Shown here piece after piece: positions 35,716 to 45,842 of a stretch of DNA of 64,000 bases (positions are counted from its first letter, which is position 1; every line of letters begins with the position of its first letter). The stretch comes from Syncephalis fuscata (lineage: Eukaryota > Zoopagomycota > Zoopagomycetes > Zoopagales > Piptocephalidaceae), in assembly GCA_025786725.1 (NCBI GenBank), contig JAHLTZ010000007.1:620001-684000 (forward strand), read 5' to 3'. The notes beneath the pieces were generated by a model. That model searched no databases. It worked only from the letters and a program-made list of their open reading frames with translations, and was not told the DNA's origin. The position numbers and the translations under genes were made by a program.

Positions 35716-37306
35716 ATCATGTAAATATTACGCATTCAATCCAATATTTTGTTTTATTTTAATATATAGCTATACAACTTTTATTAATGATCAATAAATA
35801 AAAACAATCTGTTTTTCTATTGTTGCAATAATGTATAATATTAGCTGCTTACTCTGATAAATAATTAAAGTAAGCCTTATAATAGTTGGCTTAGTTGGTG
35901 GTCGTGTAAATGTAAGTATATAAGAAGTTACAATGTGATTGCAAATATTTATCCGTACAAACAATCAGAATTATAAACTATAGTAACAATAATAAGTTAT
36001 TTAATTACTAAACTCATTGATTCAATTTTATTTACAACTCTCTGTTTTCTGTGCGTTATTTCGGTTTAACATTGCTGCTTCTCTAGCTGCATCAGCAACA
36101 GTTAATTTTTTAATAAACACAGTCCAGCTTAGCATAACTATAACCATTTGCTATGGTTAAACCAGTAAACCTTGAGCTGTTAATTATTTTCCATTGATTT
36201 CAGCTTTGGCTTGTTCTTCTACATTCTATCTTGCTTAACTTGTCAAAAGTGGTTTCAGAAATGTAAGCAGCACTTAGGCCTTGTATGATTACCCATTAAT
36301 AGACGATCCATAGCCATTACGTACTCGAAATTACTGTTATTTGGCTAGAATTTTCATTGTGCCTAACTAGTGTCTTCATATTGTATTGCGTGTAATTTAT
36401 CCAATGCAATCTAGTTTACAGCTGAAAAACTGATGACAAAAATGGCTTGTTGAAATACTCCATTGTTCAAAATGCCGTGATGCATTATCCTACAAACAAT
36501 ACTCATTGTATAATCAATTTTAGGCAATTTAGATCAGCCGTCATTTGAGTGATGGCAGTTGCACAACATGTAGCATGATATGCTTGGATGTGATACATTT
36601 ATAATTCAAAACAATGATTGCCCCTGTAACAATCGGCGTAGTGTTGAATGAAATGCATGCACGTACCAATCAACACACTTTATAATTTAAAAATTATAAT
36701 TGGCTTATATAGGGCAGTAAAACCTGTATAAAATACCAGTTTGATACATTAAGCTTGTTTTTGCATCATTATTGTGTGTTATTCTGTATACATACAGATA
36801 TTGAGGACCGAATCGGTAGAAATGACAGCAAAGACATCATTATTGTTTTTACAAAACCAAGCATATACTTGTTTTTACCAAATAGTTAGACCGTGTAACA
36901 AAAAAACAGGCTAATATGTTTATTTCTATCGCATATGTACTGAGTTATTAGCGTTGTTCCATTATTCATGCAAATGACTAGCATATTGGAGTAAAGACTG
37001 GGCAGGTTAAAATCAAGACTAGGGCATCCTATCACATTATGAATCTATTGGTACATGTGCACCTCAACCACTGTTTGGATTGTTTTATTGGTTCATATTA
37101 CACATCAATGGTATATATCGTATACTACAGCATACTAGCATTTCAACAAGATCATAAGTTTAAATAGCCCACAAAATATACACAACCACCAACTGCGATA
37201 TCATCATCACACTCTATTTCTTGCTATACACGCACTACCCTCCACTTTACACCAACCACACTCTACTATCTCTTTTATTTGTTTGTCTCAACAAATCAAT
37301 ATCACC
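35716..37306. other. Long AT-rich region upstream of the microexon gene
   Basis: About 1.6 kb. No gene recognised. The last 130 bp before the ATG at 37307 are C- and CT-rich (leader-like) and are preceded by a TTTAAATAG box near 37160, a plausible core promoter. Confidence 0.5.
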
Positions 37307-37957
37307 ATGAAGCTTTCCATTCCCGTCGTTTGCACCGTCGTTGTGGCGCTTATGGCCGTTACAACCATGGTGGATGCTAAACCAGCTTTAGCTCGTCGTG
37401 GTATGTTGCAATCACAATAAATATAACAGTATTTGCTTATTAATAGTATTTTTGACCAATAATTATAATAGGCTGTAAGTTATATTGTATATCAACCAAC
37501 TATGTACTAATTATATGCCATGTACTGTGTGTATTGATAACTTAATACTAACAGGCAGTAAGTGATATTGTATATTAACTGGCTATACATTAATCATATA
37601 TCATGTGCCATGCGCATCAACAACCTAATATTATAGCTGGTAAGTTGTATTGTATATTGACTGACTGCACTAATTATGTACCATGTACTGTGTGTAACAA
37701 TGACCCAATATTAATAGCCTGTGAGTGGTATTGTATATTAGCTGACTATGAACTAATTACATACTATTTATTGCGTATCAATGACTTATTATTAATAGAT
37801 TGTAAGTGGTATTGTATATTAACCAAATATGTACTAATCACATGCTATACACCATGTATATCAATAACTTAATACTAATAGGCGGTAAGTAGCATTATGC
37901 ATTAATGGTTTATAAATTAATCATATGACAATATTTTTATTTATAGATAAACAATAA
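37307..37957 (+). CDS. Secreted peptide precursor with six consecutive 3-nt microexons
   Basis: Exon 1 (37307-37400) encodes MKLSIPVVCTVVVALMAVTT then MVDAKPALARR, a signal peptide with a likely cut after VDA; the ATG sits in CACCATG. Six triplets follow, each with AG before and GTAAGT (once GTGAGT) after it: 37472-37474 gct, 37555-37557 gca, 37637-37639 ctg, 37718-37720 cct, 37799-37801 att, 37882-37884 gcg. The last exon starts at 37947 and stops at TAA 37955-37957. Splicing all of them in phase 1 adds GCTAYCDKQ after the Arg-Arg site. The mature product would be a 9-residue peptide with Cys-x3-Cys, if a Kex2-type protease cuts there. The alternative is readthrough of exon 1 to TAA 37418-37420, or skipping of the whole array. 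The splicing is inferred, not observed. Confidence 0.6.
37401..37946 (+). repeat. Tandem array of intron-like units (period 81-83 bp)
   Basis: Five consecutive units (37475-37554, 37558-37636, 37640-37717, 37721-37798, 37802-37881) are 78-80 nt and clearly related: each begins GT(A/G)AGT, then N(N)TATTGTATATT or similar, has (C/T)TAAT in the middle and ends in (A)TAATAG or similar. Exactly three bases separate each unit from the next. The first (37401-37471, 71 nt) and last (37885-37946, 62 nt) are less alike. Interiors have drifted noticeably but every donor and acceptor is kept. Confidence 0.85.
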
Positions 37958-39059
37958 TCAATGGTTTCAAGACATCAGCATTGGTAGGGCAATCAAACCA
38001 CTATTCCAATACACTTTAGGTATATAATCGGTGGAAATCAAAATTATTTGACAACTACGCCGTCCAGTCTATTTATATATCAAGTTTTGGCCAATGCTCC
38101 GGTTTATCCAGTCTTTAATCAATGGAATCATTATTTTATCAACAAGATTGTATCTAGTTGTTTCTATTCAACTGTGCAAACTTATAATAATAAACTTATG
38201 GTTCCATCTTAATTATATACAATCAAATTGCTATATCTATAATCATGTTTTATTTGCACTCAATAATAACAACTATTAATCAAATAATTAAATTAATAAC
38301 AAAATGTGTATAATTATATCGTGTAAGCTATAGGCATAGATTGGTATTAATAGTAGCATAGCTATTATTATCATATAGCCAAATAATAGTATACTGAATT
38401 AAAATAAAGACGCTTTTCTAATAAAACACGGCAAAAAGGCATAGGCTATTAGAGTTAACTGCCAAATAACATTAAACAACCAATAGTGCGCTTAATATTG
38501 TCGAAAAGGCTATCTTTATTTAGTTAATAAAAATATCATAAAATTTAATACAAATCAAGTGGTTTAAATGATCCGTCACAGCACCCTTTTAAGCTTCTTT
38601 TGCCATGTCCCACGACCTTTTAAATTAGAATATTAGAGCGAATTTTGTGGCATTTATGAATGGATGTTGCAAGTAGATTGTTCTAATTTATCAACGACAA
38701 ATGCTATGTTGACGGCTTTATTTTGCATATCTTTACTTTTGCTTGATAATTAGCTAAGTAATTTAAGTTGGTTGAAACAATAATACTTTTATGCAATTCA
38801 GACTTGTTTAATTGCTAAATCTGATATCTAAAACACTCTAAATAAGGCAATCTAATTTATTTGTTGGTTAAATTTTAATTTTAAAGAAATATTTATTGAG
38901 TATATTATTTTTGTTTGCATTATACTTTATTTGTTTATTTATTTTAATAGTTGCTTTATTAGTAGTTTGTATTTATTCAATAAATAAGTATTTAAATTAA
39001 AATTCGTTGCGTTTATTACAATTAACTTTTCTTATCAAGCATTTAAAACTTTTTTAAAA
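37958..39059. other. AT-rich intergenic region
   Basis: About 1.1 kb of very AT-rich DNA downstream of the microexon gene. No gene or repeat recognised. Confidence 0.5.
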
Positions 39060-40025
39060 CTCCAATTTTACTTTGACTCGCATATTTTAAGTCCTCGAAG
39101 CAAAATTGGTTTCAATTGAAGTTAATGCTACTATGTAGAAAAAACATAGTCATAATGCTTTTATTTGCTTACTTTGAAATTCACGAGGTCGATTATTGTT
39201 GTTGTTGGCTATGCGTAGAAAGATTGATTAAATATTAATAGAAGTCATATGATTGCAATCCCATGTCATTATGCATTTGTTATTATTGTTACTACGTACA
39301 GTATGGATTATTGCGTCTAAATGGTCTCTTCTATTTTCTAATATTTTACTATTGCATTTTGGACATCTTTGTGATGTAAGATCAAGATTAATATAGTTAG
39401 TATAAAAGTTGTTTATTAAACAGCCATCTTCTTATAGTCAATCTGACTAAATAAATGGCATTTGAACAATTAATATCATAATGACAATATATATATTAAA
39501 GCAATAATAAAGATAACTAATTAATTACAGCATTGTATTGATAATTACACATAAATTAGTTAATGCTGGATGCAATCTTATACATGGAATAGCGACAAAT
39601 AAATGTTTAATGGTGTTTAAAAGTATTAAGAAAAAAGTATGAAATGGGTAAATAAAAAATATGGGAGTGAAAGTAGAATAGCTTCCATATATTAATTAAT
39701 AAGTAGACTTATGTAATTTAGTGTCAAACGACCAGAACTGACATCCTTTGCTTGATTGAACTACACATTTGTTATTCTGCTAAGCATGGAACTGGGTGGT
39801 GAGTTATATTAAATATCAAATTATAATGCTTTGAATACTTTACAGCAACAATAATATGGATTAACATTTATTTGCTTATTATATTTTATTATAAGTAACG
39901 TGAAATATTATTTAATATTTATTTTGATATTGAAATAGTGCTAATTAATTAATACTGATTGATTTGATTGGTTAATATGACACTGCATCAACAAATCACA
40001 CTTCTCAGTAGTAAAAACTGATCGA
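39060..40025 (-). repeat. Dispersed repeat R1, copy C (inverted relative to copy A)
   Basis: The reverse complement follows copy A (5250-6255) over almost its whole length; in the best part (about 39200-39500) I see only scattered differences. The degenerate frame reads RCPKCNSKILENRRDHLDAI and then NNNNKCIMTWDCNHM, with a CPKC zinc-ligand pair that copy A has lost (CPKY). Upstream the frame is broken by stops, so it is not intact here either. Confidence 0.75.
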
Positions 40026-40168
40026 CGGTTTATTTGAGTTATAAATCTTTTTGTCATCATTTAAGAATAAAGAGTCAAAATGCAATCCAATCAAATTAGA
40101 TATCCAAACAATATTGATACATATACTATATTTAAACTGTTGTTCTTTATTGATCTAAATTAGCGCTA

Positions 40169-41189
40169 TTAAAAGAATAGTCCCTTATATTTTTGAATAA
40201 ACAAATCTTTAAACTCGGTTTTAAGAAGATTTGCTATTTTGGCATCATCAAAATTAAAGCGTTGCAAAAAGCTTATAAGAAATTTTTCTGTTTCATTATC
40301 GATTTGGGTGACGGTTTGCTTATATAAAGCGCCTTTAAAGAAGAGACGCGACTTGACCGGCAACAAGTTGTCTAATTTGACGAATCTGACGTTTTTGTCA
40401 TCGATAGGCTCCACAGTTGATTCATTGATCCTGTAATACCATCCCAACTCTTTTAAGAAAATGGCTCCTATAGTGTATTGGATTAGCTTTGCATTTAAGA
40501 ATATTTTAATTGCTTACCTGCTTTGATTTGATCAATCAATCCCTTTATAGCCATGTCTTGATTAGGACGGTTTTTATATCTATCAGCGACATTTAGTAGA
40601 CTCTCGTTGATTCGACTGGGCTTGGTTGCATAACAGGAAATGTTATTTTCAAGATTGTACCGCTTGATAGGACAACCAATAATGTCTTTGGCTTTTTGGA
40701 GCTTTTGGTATTTTATATCCGTGCATTTCTATCATTCAATTAGATGTGTATCTTAACAAAATTGCTATAATTTGTCCTACTTACTTGGTAAACATTAAAA
40801 GGAAAGTTTTGGTGGCCACCAGCGTTAGCACAATAGATCATAACAGGTGTTTTAACTAATACGCCAACAGCTCCTATACCGAGCTCATGGGTAAAAGTAT
40901 GTGCACCCTTGTTGGCAACAGTAAGGCTAAGGTCGCCAAATACTCCTGCTTTTCCAGCTTTATATCCAAAAAACGATTTGCCTTGTTGATCTATAGGATA
41001 ATTAATATTACTGCAACATAGCATAAACAATTGCCTACCTTCATACCATCCAGTGGGATTTTGTATCACTTGGCCTTCTTCATTGCGGATTGTTAATTTT
41101 TCTGCTTCGGCAACATCCTGTATAGTCGATACCAGCAGTAGCGCAGCAACAACAGCGGGAATAGCGATCTTGTTTTCAAATAGCATCAT
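40169..41189 (-). CDS. Secreted protein of unknown family
   Basis: Starts at MMLFENKIAIPAVVAALLLV (either Met), a signal peptide with likely cut after VAEA. Exons run from 41189 to about 41038, about 40989 to 40784, about 40731 to 40520, and about 40450 to 40169. The first intron (48 nt) is in frame without stops and so is less certain. The mature protein has NPTGWYEG, DQQGKSFFGYKAGKAGVFGD, THELGIGAVGVLVKTPVMIY, GHQNFPFNVYQ, KCTDIKYQKLQKAKDIIGCP, then a charged, helical C-terminal part ending FKDLFIQKYKGLFF. Cysteines are few. I recognise no domain. It lies next to a copy of repeat R1 and the microexon gene, in a stretch without housekeeping genes. Confidence 0.68.
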
Positions 41190-42906
41190 GGTAAATGATA
41201 TTCTTGGTCTATAACTTTAAGTGGCTTAAAAATGGTAAAGTGGCGAGTGTAAAGGTTTTCAAAGGAAGTTGTTTGTAAAGTGATAATAAGAAAATAAAAC
41301 GCTTTTGCTTAAAAAACGATGCATATTTATAGTATATTATCTATACGGCGAGTAAAACAAACTACTTTGAAAGTTATGGGATACGCACGTATAGACTATC
41401 CAATTTGAATTACAATCGATGAGAATTGGCAAATCACTAAAAGAATCTTCTAAAAGCATAAAAGTGACTAAATAGTCACAGTGCTGGGCTGTTTCAGAAT
41501 TGCATGCAATAATATAAGTGGTAATAAAAGTATAATGTTACAATGCCGATACGCATAAGTAAATTAATTGTAGCAAAATGGACATAGGATGGCTATTAAT
41601 TAAAACTCAGTCATGTTTGCGGCAATTTGATTGTCGCTGTTACGCGTAGCATTTACCATTTACAGTATACTTAATTGCTGTAGCTATTTTTAGTTTTTTA
41701 GCTATTCGTTTATTCGGTTTTACATTTGCACAATAACATCGAATACAAAAGTATGCATGAATACATTTTTGACAGTCAACTAAAAATTACTATGTAAATC
41801 TAAACCTTTATTTCTATTATTTTAGATTTACACGTGTCTGAACAATTGCAACGGCATTATTGTATCGATCGGTTACAAATATGAAACACGCACGTGTATA
41901 CAATTCCGGCTAAATCACTGTTAATCAAATTTAATTATTGGTGTAAAATAATACCTTTAGGGAAATGCCATACTAATTGTTTTGTTTTAGAAGTAAATGT
42001 TTTGGAGCTGCATGCAATGAGGGATTGCAAATACTGGGCTATCGAATTGAATGATAGCATAGAATCTATTGAACATGATAGTGGGTGGTCAATGACATCA
42101 ATCATCAAAACACTCATCATCATGTTTAATAGATTGAATGTGCAGTTTAATTACGCGAATATTATTAAATTTAGTCATGTCATTATTACTATTGTCATCT
42201 AATCATTTTGTATAACTAAAACTGTCACATACTTTGTTTTTCTCTCTCTCTGCTGTTATTCTTCCAATTAATTCAGTATATGTTACAACTCGAAGAGCAC
42301 TATCTATTTTATTTGTATATCATTAACTTTTGTTAATTCTATTTAATAAATTGATAAAAACTTCTTATTAACATGACTGTGCTAGTATGGACTATCATTA
42401 GATGCTAATCAAACTCTACAATGAAATACAAATCATCGATTTACTTTTATAACGACTAATTACTTAGTCTCTTTATTTATATATTTTGCACAACGCCTAC
42501 TATTTTGATGAATTATGGTTAGATAAAGTACAGGTACGCCGAATACGAATACGATCCGCCAGGGATAACCGACTAATAAGTTGGTTGGACACAAGCGAAG
42601 GCGCGTTTAACATGGCAGCCGGTCGGGCCAGTGTACACGCTCGAGCGTGGATCCTGGCCAGCCTGATGGGTTGGAAAAGTGCCGGTTACCGGTCGAGACA
42701 CATTAGTATGAGCAGGCATATTATTAATGCTCGTTAATTGGGCAATAATTGACGAAGTAAACGAAGATGTCGACGATGGATAGTTGTCGGAATAATTAGC
42801 AGTAGCGTATCGCTATTGTCATTAATTAATGAAAATGATGTTGATTTGCGACGTCGATCTACTCGTGTCTGATAGAGTGATGTTCTACCATGCTCTCTGT
42901 GTTGCT
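41190..42906. other. Intergenic region with two doubtful open frames
   Basis: About 1.7 kb. A plus frame at 41894-42202 (102 codons) has ordinary AT-rich composition and no domain. At 42486-42737 a GC-richer island is open on the plus strand (SWLDTSEGAFNMAAGRASVH) and on the minus strand from about 42719 (MPAHTNVSRPVTGTFPTHQ). Either could be a small exon or gene; I cannot choose. The rest holds the 3' end of the PPR gene. Confidence 0.35.
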
Positions 42907-45293
42907 TTATATCATAACATTGCTATTGTTATCAGAATTAATAGCATTAGCAGTTGCGGTAGTCTTTGTAAACAACGATGCTTTGCTATCTGTATTCAAC
43001 GTATTAGGCAACGTCGGTGTTTTATCCTGAGTATATAGTGTTGGTGTATCCTTTAACGCATTTGAATCATTACTCTGATCAGCACTATCATTCAAAGATG
43101 TCTCATGATTATCGATACGAAGCCGAGCACGTCGGCACATATCAAAGACATAGTCACTCGGTGTAATGCCATGTTGAATCAATGCATCACCCACTTCAAG
43201 TACACCTCGATACATATTGGCTCGTAATAGAGTTGACATAGCCACGGCATAAGTACTTTGACGAGCAGGCCGAATACCCCATTGCTGCATATCCCGGAAC
43301 CAGCCAAGCACAAGTAGACCACGCTGATACCAATTGGCATTATGGAATGAAGGTGACGATGATTGTCGGGTTGCCGGCAATTGTAACGGATCATTTTCGC
43401 TTATCTCTTCATCTTCAATGCCCATCAATGCTCGTGGATGACTGGCATTAAATAGCCATGTGTATGTGAATGCATCAGGCGTTAATCCGTGACGTATCAT
43501 ATCGCGATAAACAGTACTGGCCCGTCGATAATCACCAAGTCGTGCTGCTGCCCAAATCAATGTATTGCAAGTGACAACATTTGGACGAACGCCACGTAGT
43601 CGCATTTCACGCAAACATACCGATAAGCTTTCCTGGTCGCCAACACTGGCAAACCAACGAATCATCGCTGTATATGTAACAACATTCAATTCAACGCGAT
43701 TTACAAGCATATCGCGATAGACGTGCCAAACAGCTGCCAAATTGTTCTGGCGCGCATAGGCTTTCATAAGTGATGTATAGCAGAAGCAATCGGGCTTATA
43801 GCCGTCAGCAATCATTCGCTGCAGCACCCGTTGTGCACCGACAACATCGCCACGACAAGCAAATTGCTCAATAAACGAAGTATGTGCTACCATACTCATT
43901 TTCGGATAACTGGCAAGCATTGCCGAGTAAAGTCGTGTCAATACTTCTGATGTAACACGACGACTACGTGCAACCGAATTTACCAGTGTTGTTTGTGTTA
44001 TCAGTCTAAGTGGTATACCTTCACGTCGCATACGTTGTGTAAGCTCGGTAGCCTGTTTAGTAAGATTGTACTTGGCCAATGTACCGGCCAATCGATTCCA
44101 CATCTTCGTCTGTTCCTCTGGCTCAAGACTTGGTCCGTTGACCAACAACGGGTCGTCAAGTGGCATTTGTGAGAGTCGTGCATAAAGGGGTGCAGCATCA
44201 AAAGGCTGTTCACTTTGCAAATAGCCTAAAATGACGTGTATATGCAATGGTAGGCCGGGTCGTTCACGATAACCGGCTTGTAACATGCCATTTAATGCCG
44301 ACTGTGCACCAATACCATCGCCCAATTGTGCTAGTGATAGTATTAAACACGCCCATGCCTGTGGCCCAGGTGGTCGAGGTGTCTGGTCTACTGCTGCGCC
44401 TTGTTGATTCGGCTCTATCTGTTCACTATCTCGCTTTTTACGTTTATTCTTTAAAGGCGGCTTTCCCGACGCTTTTTGTTCTATTCGACGTTGAAATTCG
44501 GCTTCAGCCTCGGCTTCTTCAACAGCCGCTTGCATTTGTCTGAATGCTTGTTCAACACGTTTAAATGCTTGTAATCGATAGAGTGACCACAAATATGCCG
44601 CTTCTGCCTCAAATCCCACGGCTACTTCATCAGCTGCACTGCGTTTTCGCCAGCATTTTCGCTGATCTCTGCATAGAATGACTACACTTTGTGGCCCAAT
44701 GGGCCCCGTTTGATGATGCAGGACATTTCTTAACCAAGAGAAATGCTCCTCTGTTAATTCAGCCATAGCTTTTGGGTCTTTTCGAATTTGACAATAAATA
44801 GCCCATGCTGCATTTGGGTCCAAATAGGCTGATTTCATTGCACGTTCAAGTGCACGAATTGATCGAAATGATTGTGTAGTACTGGTCAATGGTATTCTAA
44901 TTGCACATAATCATGTTGCTGTACATTAATATTTAACGCTTTATAGTCAGTATTGACTTACATGTCTATGGTACGCGTCAGCCGTGTCCTTCGTCTACCA
45001 TGCGTTGGCATTGGATTAGATGAACTGGCATTACTTGAACTCGGACCTGAATGCGGACCGTGTATTTTCGTACAACTAGTAAAACGTCGACATTGTTTTA
45101 CTGGTAAATGTCCGCCATGACGCAGTACAATTGAATCTGTAGCTATATACGATCGGTAGCTTATAGACCCAATATCTGAAGTGATCTTAAACGTCAATGA
45201 GCGTCTAGCGCGTAATATTGGTAGTAAATGGCTGGTTTGCTGTTCAATCCGACGAAGTGCTCGGTCAAAACATGCTGTCCACATTGTAGTCAT
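42907..45293 (-). CDS. Pentatricopeptide repeat protein, probably mitochondrial
   Basis: PPR proteins bind organellar RNA and act in its processing, stability or translation. Two exons: 45293 down to about 44963, and about 44898 down to 42907, joined through GAC AT|A ATA; together about 770 residues. The start MTTMWTACFDRALRRIEQQ plus following Arg/Ser-rich residues (ILRARRSLTF, SYRSYIATD) suits a presequence. PPR repeats are clear in the second half: CFCYTSLMKAYARQNNLAAV, NVVTYTAMIRWFASVGDQES, NVVTCNTLIWAAARLGDYRR and DAFTYTWLFNASHPRA, with an earlier TSFIEQFACRGDVVGAQRVL. A Lys-rich disordered insert (PPLKNKRKKRDSEQ) sits before the repeats. The C-terminal 60 residues are Asn/Thr-rich. It may start further upstream (45353). 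Confidence 0.9.
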
Positions 45294-45417
45294 AAAGCGC
45301 TTTCGACTAGTCAACGCCGTACGTATAAATAATAGAAATAAACAATAATGCAATATAGAAGCCTACCCGTAATTGTAATACTAAGCATCAATAGAAAAAA
45401 GGAAAAACTAAATGATT

Positions 45418-45574
45418 ATGGCCGCGATCAGTCAACTATCTATGTAGAACACTAATTCGCTCTGTCCCCTTCAATAAACGCGCGTCGTCTACTCGTCGTC
45501 TTCTTCGTGATGCACCAACAGGTGGATCCAAGTACACGACTAACAATCCTGTTGTCGGTAAAATGATCGTGTAG
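45418..45574 (+). CDS. Small, possibly mitochondrial protein (frame broken once)
   Basis: ATG at 45418 gives MAAISQLSM and a stop. One base away, another frame reads RTLIRSVPFNKRASSTRRLL then RDAPTGGSKYTTNNPVVGKM to TAG 45572-45574. The Arg/Ser-rich part looks like a mitochondrial presequence. An AATAAA signal follows at about 45589, and the PPR gene starts divergently 125 bp upstream, so a short gene is plausible. I do not recognise the product. Confidence 0.35.
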
Positions 45575-45842
45575 AGCGCGGATAGAATAAAGGAAAAACG
45601 TCAAACGGCGATAGAAAGAAGAAGCAGTGAATTTAGCCGTTTATTAAGGTAATTTGTATAATTATTTTGATTGATTTATTCAAATGACAATATCATTCAT
45701 ATTTACAACACCACATAATAATACGAACATACAAACATTGACATCATCGCCATTGCCATCAGTTACATAAACAAATATAGATTATATATATATATATATA
45801 GCTATATCATTAACAATATAGTGCTTAATAGCGTATAATTAT

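Noticed and set aside
37603-37872. 89-codon frame running through the tandem array
   Set aside because: It crosses the repeated intron units and reflects their near-multiple-of-three period; the splice-site pattern explains the region better.
37401-37946. CRISPR-like array
   Set aside because: Units are tandem without unique spacers of constant size, and the genome is eukaryotic; intron duplication fits.
41455-41480. Palindrome around GTGACTAAATAGTCAC
   Set aside because: Single occurrence, no partner repeat or gene at a fitting distance; likely chance in AT-rich DNA.
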